Shown here: positions 50,483 to 64,000 of the stretch, piece after piece
How the letters are laid out: every line of letters starts with the position of its first letter
How positions within the stretch are numbered: the first letter of the stretch is position 1
Origin: Musa acuminata AAA Group
Taxonomy: Eukaryota > Streptophyta > Magnoliopsida > Zingiberales > Musaceae
Length of the DNA: 64,000 bases
Assembly: GCF_036884655.1 (NCBI RefSeq)
Contig: NC_088330.1
Span: 31,532,001-31,596,000, forward strand
Direction of reading: 5' to 3'
Notes under the pieces: generated by a model
Database searches by the model: none
The model's input: only the letters and a program-made list of their open reading frames with translations
What the model was told of the DNA's origin: nothing
Translations under genes and position numbers: made by a program

Positions 50483-53400
50483 GACTCTCTCCTAATCTTA
50501 CTAGTGCAGTAATGCTATGGCCTGTATGTTGCACATGCAATTGGAATGTGAACATTTTTAACTTATTGATCATACGAGGAATCAAAACTTTGAAACTAAG
50601 TTATGTTGCTTAAAGAACAAAATGACATGATACTTTATTCCACCTTGGAAAATTTCTGATGTCACACTTCTCTCCAAAATCCTTCTCTTTAGTGCTTGGG
50701 AACATTGCTGAGTGGCAACTAACATTGGAACAAACTAAAATGAACATGGTTTCCTCAGCATGAGTGTTCATAGTTTTTATTGTGTCCTCTTTGGCATATG
50801 TCAGTCCATATCAACTCTTCAAGTCATGGTAGCAAAATTAACGCATTGATATATGCACTTGAAGGTTGTGGGACAATATGTCGACATCAGTAAATGTAGA
50901 AGAATTCTAATTTGTAGTTGCACCTGATAATGGGACACCATAATTATAATTTAGATGTAGCTCCAATTTATGGCTGGTTAAATGGTGAGATTTATTTGTG
51001 ATATGACTTTCATGCTTCCTAGTCATATGGATAGGAATTGTTGCTACCTCTCTAGGTCTGTGCTTATTTTTGCTGTGCATATCAAACCAGCATAAAGTGT
51101 TAATGGACTTCCTTTTCCGACACTTCAGCGTGGTAGATAGGTATATGCTTCTATACAGAGCTCATTTTTCACCATGCCTTCATTAAAGAAGATGGCTTTA
51201 GTTTTGATATTATATGACAACAATTGTCTCTGTCATCTTTTGCTACTGGTTGCTTAATCTATTCTGATGTTTGTTGACTTTGTTTTCTTTTTATCAAGAA
51301 AATTTAGTAATATAAGATTAATATCTGATTACACAGAACTAGGCAGTTCTTCTATTGTAATAAACAATATGGTAATACGATGGATCATAGACCCACAGAA
51401 ACTGTAGTAATATGACAAAGAAGAACTGATTGCTCTCTTGCAACTCATGACATGTTTATTAGCGCTAGGCTCAAGTCTTTCTTCTTTATTTTCACTCCTA
51501 TTCTGTCATAACACTTTTTCTAGATTTTCGTATGAAAGAAGTTGCAGAAGTATCCGAAAAATAAAAGTAACAAAACTTTGCCTGGAGTTGGTAGAACTTG
51601 AAACTTCGCCTTTAGTAAAATTTACTTCTCTGGAGATGCCTTAACATCACGGTATGTCATTTATTTTTCTCATGCCTCATGTTTCACTCGTCCACTTTGT
51701 ATCAGCCGAAGAAGGTATCCTTTTATATTCAGCCAATATGTTTTTCCATTTTCTGTAGCATCTATGCTAGTCAAAATTAATAGGAAGAGCATAAAGATTA
51801 TTCAGTGGAATAAAAGTGTCAAACATGATTAAGGCTGGGTAATTATAGGTATTTACTCACGTTTTTCTTTGATTCCTCTGGGAGCATGTGACTTTGTGAA
51901 TAAGTAGGGTGTATCTGACATGCTAACACTGTACCGATGTTGGAGATGCTGAAAGTGTTCACATACCACGACAAATGAGTATTTCCATGCTTCAATGTTT
52001 ATTAAGAAAAGGCTCAATACTAACATATGGGACAGTTGACTATAACGATATTGAGCCATGCAGTTTGGACTGACTATACTGTAATGGTATTGTGTGATAT
52101 AGTTTGGATGAAGAAATACTTAACAGATCTGGATCGTTGGTTCCGCCTGACACTGGATGCATCCGAGGGTTCTCTTAACATGGTGTAGAAGATGGACCAC
52201 ATATGGGCAGGTGTGATTGTGTTCATCTAACAATGGTTCCATTTGTTTACCTGCAATGATTGAATCCTCATTGCCATATAACCAATCTTTGTAGTTTGTA
52301 ACACCTTGGCCACGCTGAAACCTCATGATTGCATCACTTCATTATTATATTGCTAATATAAACATGAGATGTTGATAATAGAGGAAAATCAGCTTTATTT
52401 TTTTATCAAACAATTCAAAACCATCGTTTATTAAGTTATTTGACAGAATTTTGTTTCTCAGTTGCCATCTTATTACTAATTCTATGTGAAGTTACACTCT
52501 AGAATATATGAAGAAGTTTGAAGAGGCTAAAGGATGTTGGGAGGGAGCTGCAGGTAGAAGCTACCATCCAGTCGGTTGAAGACAAGCTACTGAATTCGCC
52601 GCACCCACACAAGTCTAGAAAATAGACTCGTGAAAGATCAGAATTCTTCAGAGGGGCCTCTTTCTGGTGCAGTATCGATCGTGCAAGATGAAATACATTT
52701 GACAAAGTCTCATGTATTTTGTGAAATGCTGGCTGGCTGCCTGGGCAAGAGCACACAGTGGTGGCACAGTTTTGAGTTAACTTTTTTCCGAGGGGTAGAT
52801 TGGTTTGAGGCTTTTGGTTTTCCGGTATATGGTGCACATCATCAGTCTTCTTGTTTTCACAAGAAAGCCCGGTAAATCGCTGGGGAAAATGTGTTTTAAA
52901 GTTTCTTCACCAAACTCTCGAACAAATTATAGTTTCTGGTTATTGTACTATACGAATGTTGCTCCCCTCCCTGTGGTGCTTAAACCTCATTATACTGGCA
53001 ATTGTTGGGCATGTGAATCATCTTGAAATGGCAAAAATGATGCATTTATCATCTTTGATCCCTCCCCACCAGCAATAATCACTTCCCATATTGTTGTGTT
53101 ACTGCTTGCAGATGGGTAGATTAGTGCTGCACATTTGAATTCTTTAGTCACCCAACTTTACTGGGTATTACTCGTGAAACGTTTGCTTTAAGTCACAGAT
53201 GCAACATTACTTTGTCGATGGAAATGGCAACGACAGGAACAAGTTCTAAGGTCTTGTGAAAGAAATAGTTCAGGGATCCTTGAGACTCTGTAGAACCGAT
53301 GCATGGCTGTGAAGTTCCTATTGCCATCGGGACGACTCTGATAACTCTCGCGGTATCAATGCTGGAAACTGAAAACCTTCAAGCAGAAGAAGGCGATGGA

Positions 53401-53553
53401 TGGCACAACTTTAGCATAGCAGCACAGGATGTTTGTTCTACACCAAGTAGGGCAGTTTCTCGAGACGTCCGTCGACAAGTACTACAAAGTGCACAACAAT
53501 AGCACTACAAAGGGCAGTTTCTTCTTCTTCTTCTTCTTCTTCCGGTTCATCGG
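50483..53553. other. Spacer downstream of the RPA43-like copy
   Basis: No gene can be identified. Two stretches look faintly exon-like: the minus strand 52245-52326 (MRFQRGQGVTNYKDWLYGN followed by TTGCAG|GTAAAC) and the + strand around 52516-52624. I recognise no family in either. The last part near 53519-53541 is a (TTC)n run in the probable 3' UTR of the AGL6 gene. Confidence 0.35.
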
Positions 53554-54484
53554 TCATGGCACCCAACCCAGCATGAAATTGTTCTCTCCTGCTGAGTTCC
53601 TGGGCATCGCCACGACTTCGGGAGGAACAAACTGGTGATACCTGTTGAGGAATCACGTCGTGCGCGATCATACAAGCGAAGCTAAAGACCATGTTCTCCG
53701 GATCTGCATGCCAACATAGAGTGGGGAGAAGGAAGGAAGAACTCATACCCGATCTGCAGCGTGGGTTCACGATCCATCCCGCTGGATTGCAGCGGCTGCA
53801 CGGGGAACGCGTTGCCGCCTGCGGTTGCGTCAGAGCACCATGGCCCTTGAAGAGCTCTGAAGGTGGCACCTTCTGCCTCGATCTGGCAACACACAAAAAA
53901 AGGGATTTCTGCAGTCGTTGAAGGTTTCATTGTTGGTGTAAGAAGGAACGTACCTGCTCTTTCAGCTGCTTGTTTATTTCTCCAAGATGACGCTCCTTCC
54001 ATCACAAAAACAACAATATGGATTACTGCCAATCGACGGAGATATAAGAGCATTCGAAAGAAAAATGAGGCATCATTCATCCACCACATTCGCTTGCTAT
54101 TCATGACGAAAATGCCAGAAGATTTCGGGTCGAGGAAATTGATCCAGCTGAAAGCTAAATTAGAAAATAAGCCGAATGCATAGTGTTTTCATGCACGCAT
54201 TTCAAGAAGTACAAAAAAAAAGGATAGTTCACTAAATAATCTTCAGTTAAAGAAATAGCAATGTCGATTGTGTTTTCATCTATGCGTTTCAACAAGAAAA
54301 AAGGAAGAGTTTACTTCATCTTCAGTCAAATAACAATGCGATGCAAGATTAAAGAAAGGATCGAGTGTTGCTTACTTTCTTCCGAAGTTCTTCCATCTGG
54401 TCCAGCATCAACTGAGTCTGCACTTGAGAATTCTTGATTATTAAGCATGTATTCGACAATTTAAGAGCATAAACAAGATATCAC

Positions 54485-54523
<39 letters not shown>

Positions 54524-57500
54524 GAGTGTGTGTGTTTTAGTAGAGTTACTTGTGGCTTCTTCTAATTCTTGCCATAGAGCTTAAACAGTTTTCTTTTCTT
54601 TTTCTATGTTAGGCCTTTGAAATATGATGAAACCATAAGCTAGTTTCAAGTTCCTGATGTGTTATTGCCATGATAGTCATCAACCGCTTGGCAGAAAAGG
54701 CCTCCTGCATCCTCATCACTTCATTAGATGTCTCAAGGATGAGATTTTGAGTTGTGCTGTAAGACAATCTTCTCAAGTTCTTTTGACTGACTTCTTGACT
54801 GTTTACAAAGTGTCCTAATCATTGGGATGTCTCCCCGGAGGCAGAAAATTGATCATTTGTGTTATGCAATGCAAATCCACATTAAAGATCGACAAATAAA
54901 ACCATAAACTGTCCATATTGAAGCAAATAAAATCTCAGAGGCTTGAAAAGTGCACATAAACCAAGCACAACAGCAACTTTCAGTCTTTTAGTGAAGGTTG
55001 TTCATGTCATTGAAGCCAAGTTAAAGGATAAGGGAGGGACTGTTTGGTTTGCTGCATTTCAAACCTAATACTTTCTTTTTCCTGGGAACTGTTAGACCGA
55101 AAAATGGGTTTCAGGAAACATGAGTGGCATCAAAATAGAACTTAGAAAAGAAGTCAGGATGCAAATGATTTCACCACATGCTTGATAGAATATTAGAAGG
55201 CATCTTTAATTCAGTAACAAGATGATGTCCAAGAGTGTAGCTTTACTATTGCGTGTAGATGCATACAAGTCAATCAGATTCCATGACAATTATGAATTTG
55301 ATTCAGAAAGGAGAAAAATGACATGGAGGGTATCTTGATATGGGCTGGTTCATTGCAAGCTTCATGAACCGAAAAGAGGCAAGCTTTGGTTCCAATGTTA
55401 TCGCGAAGAAGAAAGTGATCGATAAGTATCATGGTTATGAATTAATCACTATATTCTTAGTAAAAGAAAAAAATTCAGTATCTTCGAATCTAGCTGTCTT
55501 GAACAAATTCTAGAGTATCAAAAATTAATCACTCAATTTCGATGTGTACCATTCGGTATGGGCAGTACGTACCGATCCGAGAGGATATCGGTGTATGGAC
55601 CATCTTCTATCGGGCAGTACTAGTGTTTTAATTGATATCAAGGCGTATCGACTGGTACTGAGGTGTACCGATCGGTACCGCCCGGATTTTGATCGGTATC
55701 GAGGTATACTGATCGATACGCCTTGACATGATAGATGAAGGTATTTTTAAGGTTTTATAGTATATCATCGACACGTCCTAGCATAATGACGATATGTACT
55801 ATACTAAGCTCTGCTCGGTACGTCGATACATATCAATATTCAAAACCATGTTACCCATCCCAAAAGGTGTCTTTGAGAGTCGAGGGTGATGCTGGTGCTT
55901 ATAAGCCCAAAAGGATTGTTCTCTTAGCAAGAATATATAATTCTTTCAATTCCACCCTTCTGCTACCTTGAGAAAAAGAAAAGCCCCTCATTTTATGGAA
56001 AAAAGTCTGTCATTGAGCAGCCGTTCAAATAGTGCATTTTGAAACCCTAAACCATCCTCAGTTACTATTGCTTAGTTCTGATGTCTATGAACATTTTCAT
56101 ACAAATCTTATTTTTATCGTTTAGAGGAATGTGTTTCTGAAGGATACATTTAGTCATGCCAAAGCTAGATCGAAACATGTAGGAGGTATCATTGTTCACT
56201 TGTCTTTGAGGAGATCAAAAGAAACTAAGGTTTGCAGCTGGAAATACCAAATGACAATCCAAGTAATCAAACTAGGAAACTGCCACAATTATATTTGATG
56301 CTTCTCTATTTGCATAAATGAGTGTCTTATGTGATCGAAACTCTTGAGTAATTCAAACTCAAAAAGAAAGAAACCCTATGGAACATTTAGGATCTGTACA
56401 TCACCTTTCTTTGCCGGGCCTGTGAGAGTGCAGATTCAAGCTGTCTTTCCAGTTGTTGCAGTTCCTTCACACTCAGTGGACCGAGGTCTTCCCCAAGCAA
56501 ATGCCTTCACATAATAATATGCAGCTTCTATGTTAATCGGTGTAACTAAATAGCACTTTACGTTGATCATAATTTATAGATGATCGAATCGGAAGTTTGA
56601 TTTGGCAAAAAGGAAATCAAGCAAAAATGTGTTGCTGCTGGATAGAAGGAGAACCTCTGGGAGCGTTGCAGGGACTCGAACCTTGTCTTCAACTTGGCCA
56701 TTTCTTGGTACCAATTCTACAATGTGGTGCAAATGACTAAGCATCATGTCTTCTTCTAATAGGCAAATAAAGGAACTCTAATTGCTTGATTATATTGCAA
56801 CACAAGGAGAGCAGCAAGTGTGAAAGTAGATTACATATTTACATTCATATATATGAGACTAGGGTTCTCTAAAATCATATCTCATGACAACCTTCCTCTC
56901 AAAGCAATTAGAATAGCATATATGTACAAGAAATCTGGCAACAGCTTTATTATGAAAGTAGATGAAGATAAAAGGAGTGCTAAGATCAAAGAAAGAACAT
57001 GGTTCCCACTATACTCAGAAATAAGCTGTGACATAAAATCCACATGTACTTTACGACTATAGAAACATAAAGAACTAATGCGAAAATTATTAATACAGAA
57101 ATTATATACCTCCTTTCATTATTATCGAGAATTTTGACAATAGTTTTTCTCAGTATTTTATCATTTTTTGGCTCACGACTCTCACTTTAGATGGTAAAAA
57201 AATTCTTAAAACAGAGATAAAGCCTAAGAATAAAAAACTCATTTATATACAGACATTCTACTATCAAAAACGTTTTTCTCTATTACCACTAGCCTCCATA
57301 ACGTTCAAGGATTAATTCAAGTTCGAATCCTTAATTTATACCACTCTTTATGTGTTGGAATCCGATCGTCTAGTTTCGAGGGACATGCAAATTCACAGTT
57401 CTATTCAACTTTAGGGCACGAAATGATTAGCGTTGGTAGCATAATTCTTTCACATTGTCAAAATAGTTCTTGATGCAAAATATCATCAAAATAATATAAG

Positions 57501-60500
57501 AGAATGAAAATGGTCACAAAATATTTGACATGATGGAAACCCGAAATGCCAAAGAACACAAACCTGTGCTTCACGATTAGCAACGTTAGAATCCTGGGAT
57601 GTGTAACAGCAACGTTGATATCGCTCTAATGTTTTGCTTGTTCTACAATGTAATCAATTCAACAGGACATTATCAATGATAAGTGTGATGATAAGGCCAT
57701 AAATGAAAACAAAGTTCAGTAAATTAAATGGCGAGGAAACACAGATCATATGGTAGCTTCAAAGACTCCATGCAAATCCAATGTGCATAGTTGCATGAAA
57801 TAAAATGTATAACATGGTCTTCTCTTTACCTCCTGCCACAAGTAAAATTGTCATATACCATAAATACTATAACATGGACAATGATAAGTTGCATTAATTG
57901 TCATATGTATAACTCAAAAGGGTTCTACAAAGGAATGACAAGAAATAAACTAAAAATTAGGATTATGTTTTTTGTAAAGAAAATCACAAGATTTTTCTTT
58001 CTAAGTAAAAAAAAAAATAAAGATTTCGTTGTGTTAATATATGACAATAAATTGGGTTTATTCAATATTAATGATGGCCATCAATCATGAGAATGAAATA
58101 CAACCTTGACATTTCAATTTTTTTTTTGGAGAATAATCTTCCAAATTTATGATCCCATTGAGGTTTGGAGAAACAAAATATGCCATCTTTTTAACACACA
58201 TATATTCACATTATAGATGAACACATTATGAATGCCTAGAAAGTATGCCCACTTCTCAAATGAGAGGGATTATAATGGCAATATCTTCCACATGTATAAT
58301 CAGAAATAAAGTATTAGCTGAAAAACTCAATTGGAAATATTGACAAACATTTTCCAAAACTCAAATGTATGATTTGAGCGCTGACTGTCCATTTAGAGAA
58401 CACCTCTCATCCCTACTCAAATGTATGATTTGACACCATAAGGTCAAAGTTTACTTTTTGCTAAAACTTTCTTTTTTGTATTTTTTACTGTTAAATTGCT
58501 AGATTTGGAATTATCAACTCTTTGCTCACTTATTCCTATGTTTAGATGGTAGCATCCTTGGCTGTTCTTTTTGTTTCATACATCATTAAAATTTGACATG
58601 CTAAAATTTAGAACCCATTAAGAAAATTAGTAGCTTCATATAGCAATGGTGCACATAACAACCTTAAGGACTGATGAACAAACTTACCCTCATTAAAATC
58701 ATGAAACCAATTGAAAGTTGAGATTAAGTGTCTCAATGACATATGTGAGAAATCATATGTGACCTAGGCTTGAGCATGATTAAGCAAATCAAAAACTCGA
58801 CGAACTTACCGGTTCAATCACAAAGCAACAAGTAGAAGGACAACTAGGAAGATGAGGTGAAACTAAAAGAAGAATGAATGTTAAACACTATCTATAAGGA
58901 TCATGCTTTTGCATAATTAAAATTAATTTATCATAAAACAAGATATCATTACAATGTGTACATTGTATTGTAGCCTTTGTTCATAGGAAGATGTAAAAGT
59001 TAAATTCTCTCCATGTTTTTGTACAATAATTTTAATGTTATCCTAATTTCTTTATATCTTTTTGAATCTCAACACTACAGCTATTGGGATACTTAGATAT
59101 TTGACTTGAATAAAATCCTACTTACCATATGACAAAAAATTAAAGATCTATGTACTTGTGAACAAAAATGATATTTGGTTGCCTTGTAGATGAGAAGTTT
59201 GTTTACTTCAAGAAACTTTTAAGCTCAAGAGTTATGTTTGATCAACAGATGAAGATGAGATAATCATGATTCCATCCCAAGTATTCTTCATGGACAATAA
59301 CCTAGTTGTAGTGATTGACTAAATTAACTGTGTCATTCAACTGTTTGATTAACATCTGACTGGTCTTGTATTTCTGAATTTAAAATTGTAATACTTTATG
59401 TGCCTGAATTTGAGTTTATTTTGGACTAATTAACAAAGAAATAAAATGTACAAGGCGAAGTAAACTTAAATACCATCATCAGATTTCCCATGCATTCACT
59501 TTACATCTTTTTTCATTCCTTTCCTATCATTTCTATCTTCTTCTTCTTCTTCTTCCTACCAAATTACTCTATTTATGCCTTCTCACAACTGATATAAACA
59601 CAGTAATACTAAGAACTGATTCTTTAGCTTATAGATCTGTCCTTGTGAATGTTCATCTCAAAGCTTTTCACTTAGGGGTAGCTCCTTGTGCACACAACAC
59701 AGTGCTTGTTTGACTCATTGTGTACACAAAGCTTGGGAGATAGTCTAATGTTTGTTCACTCTTTCATCTTCACAATAAAAAAATAGAGAGCCAAGTGCAA
59801 CAACTACATGTTTATTTTACTTGAAAGGACTCCTCTAATGTTCTTAAGTGAAAGGCGATGTTTTCTCAAAACATGCTTCCTTGCCTACTTGCTAATGGTT
59901 GAATTGCAATCAGTTCTTAGACCCAAGGAAAAGCAAGTAGGATATATGTACCTTACATGACAATCATATGTAGATGAGTATGCTGACACTTTAACATCTG
60001 AAGATCTGCATAAATATGTCATCATTATCTACGATCTAAAAATCCGAGACTCGAAAAGATAAACTCAACAAAGAAAATAAGAACCAAGAAATCCCAAGAA
60101 AAGAAGGGTTGAGATCCTTAAGGATTCGAAGCAGGCACGTGTGTGGATCGAGTTGACAAATCCATGGAGAGAAAGCACAAACTGGCCTAAATGGATGGTA
60201 GAAAGAGAGAGAGAGAGAGAGCTGTTCCTCGTTTCTTTTCCTCGGGGAACTCATCCTTCCAGTGATCCAAGGGCTGCGTTTAGGGTTTTTAGAGATTTGA
60301 GATCTGGGTGACCAGAGCTAACACAAGAAGGGTAAAAGGAAAGGCGAGAAAAGCCGGGGATCCAAAAGGTAATGGCAGATGATGCCATAAATAAGAGAAA
60401 CGAAGGGTTAAAGAAAGATCGACGATTTCTTACGTCCAGACCTGCTTAGTCTCTTCCAACAAAGACATGAAGCAGAAAATAGGATCCACTAACTTTTCGT

Positions 60501-60892
60501 CAATCCTCCTCCTCCTTAGCATAGAAATGGCAAGGATCAATCCTCAGATGAGTATCCATGCCAACACTAGAATCAACCTGCATCAGTACTATGAACACGC
60601 CACAGAACCAGCTGAAAAGGTTAAAGCCATCGCAGATCCAGCGTAGATCTATGGGTTAAGGACCGAAAGTGAAGGCGATCAGCGAGAGAGAGCGTGTGTT
60701 GGTGGTGTACCCAACGCTGCCGAACTCGTAGACCTTGCCGCGGCTGGAGAAGATGATGAGCGCGACCTCGGCGTCGCAGAGGACGGAGAGCTCGTACGCC
60801 TTCTTCAGCAACCCGTTCCTCCGCTTGGAGAAGGTGACCTGCCGGTTGATCTTGTTCTCGATCCTCTTCAGCTCCACTCGTCCCCTCCCCAT
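53554..60892 (-). CDS. AGL6: AGL6-type MIKC MADS-box transcription factor
   Basis: Eight exons on the minus strand (60892-60711, 57642-57564, 56716-56655, 56504-56405, 54417-54376, 53995-53954, 53882-53749, 53641-53554; sizes 182, 79, 62, 100, 42, 42, 134, 88) give 242 aa. Exon 1 encodes the MADS domain ([36 protein letters not shown]). Exon 2 gives [17 protein letters not shown], the AGL6-type I region. Exons 3-6 make the keratin-like K domain ([20 protein letters not shown]). The C-terminus has AGL6 motif I (DREPTLQIG) and motif II (NNFMLGWVP). AGL6 factors control floral meristem and organ identity with SEP and B/C-class partners. Start is fixed by MGRG; seven upstream in-frame codons are leader. 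Intron 1 is 3068 bases, a usual site of regulatory sequence in this family. The final residue is Pro where most AGL6 proteins end in Leu. Confidence 0.96.
54488..54534. repeat. (TC)n-(GT)n microsatellite in AGL6 intron 4
   Basis: About 32 bases of TC repeats are followed by GTGTGTG steps, 70 bases upstream of exon 5 in the transcript direction. Confidence 0.95.
55545..55850. repeat. GGTACC-rich repeat inside AGL6 intron 4
   Basis: A block dense in GTACCGATC, GGTACCGCC, GGTATCG and GATACG steps stands out from the AT-rich intron. It shares its vocabulary (CGGTAC/GTACCG words, many short palindromes) with the insert at 20262-20504. No coding potential. It may be a non-coding family of dispersed GC-rich elements. 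Confidence 0.6.

Positions 60893-64000
<3,108 letters not shown>

Noticed and set aside
52120..52326. 68-aa minus-strand frame with MRFQRGQGVTNYKDWLYGN
   Set aside because: The first part looks exon-like and ends at a good donor, but I recognise no family and find no neighbouring exons, so it is not called a gene.
57300..57345. tRNA T-loop-like GTTCGAATCC
   Set aside because: No acceptor stem, D-arm or anticodon arm could be laid out around it.

Overview
The window is plant nuclear DNA. Genes have multiple introns with GT-AG borders, first exons are GC-rich while introns and spacers are AT-rich, and the families are plant ones (AGL6-type MADS box, AtCAD1-type cinnamyl alcohol dehydrogenase, plastid LPAT1, an isoprenylated HMA protein, a DMR6-like dioxygenase). 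The GC-rich 5' exons, Copia relics and gene structures suggest a monocot. A Zingiberales/Musaceae (banana-like) genome is my best guess, but it is an inference that a database search would have to settle. Exon-intron structures were built by hand from reading frame, splice signals and family knowledge; summed exon lengths divide by three for all nine intact genes.

Layout. 0-4.2 kb is AT-rich intergenic DNA with a large fold-back repeat. 4.3-6.3 kb is a DUF1295 (steroid 5-alpha-reductase-like) membrane protein on the + strand. 6.9-13.6 kb is a decayed Ty1/Copia element interrupted by a clean solo LTR with a 5-bp target duplication and by a second interruption. 14.2-19.3 kb is a CAD1-like dehydrogenase (+) with a probable 5'-leader intron, a GC-AG intron and a fold-back transposon inside that intron. 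21.4-24.1 kb is a RING-CH membrane E3 ligase (-). 27.2-27.6 kb is intronless RPS17 (-). 29.9-31.95 kb is plastid LPAT1 (-). 33.0-34.1 kb is a HIPP (-). 35.9-40.4 kb is a Copia relic on the - strand with both LTRs. 41.3-43.8 kb is TIM13 (+). 44.7-46.6 kb is a DMR6-like 2-oxoglutarate oxygenase (-). 47.5-49.3 kb holds frameshifted exons of an RNA polymerase I RPA43-like gene (+), followed by a Tourist-type MITE. 53.6-60.9 kb is a full eight-exon AGL6 gene (-) with a 3-kb first intron. 60.9-64 kb is the AGL6 upstream region, rich in microsatellites, ending in AT-rich repeat-like DNA.

The genes do not form a pathway cluster. They cover lipid metabolism, ribosome, mitochondrial import, phenylpropanoid or alcohol reduction, defence-related hydroxylation and floral identity, as expected for an ordinary plant gene neighbourhood. 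I found no convincing new multi-gene system. The more interesting signals are the nested transposon with its footprints, the GC-AG intron that hosts a fold-back element, the broken RPA43-like copy, a GGTACC-rich repeat family seen twice (once exactly interrupting a tandem repeat, once inside an AGL6 intron), and TGACGTCA palindromes upstream of the DMR6-like and CAD1-like genes.
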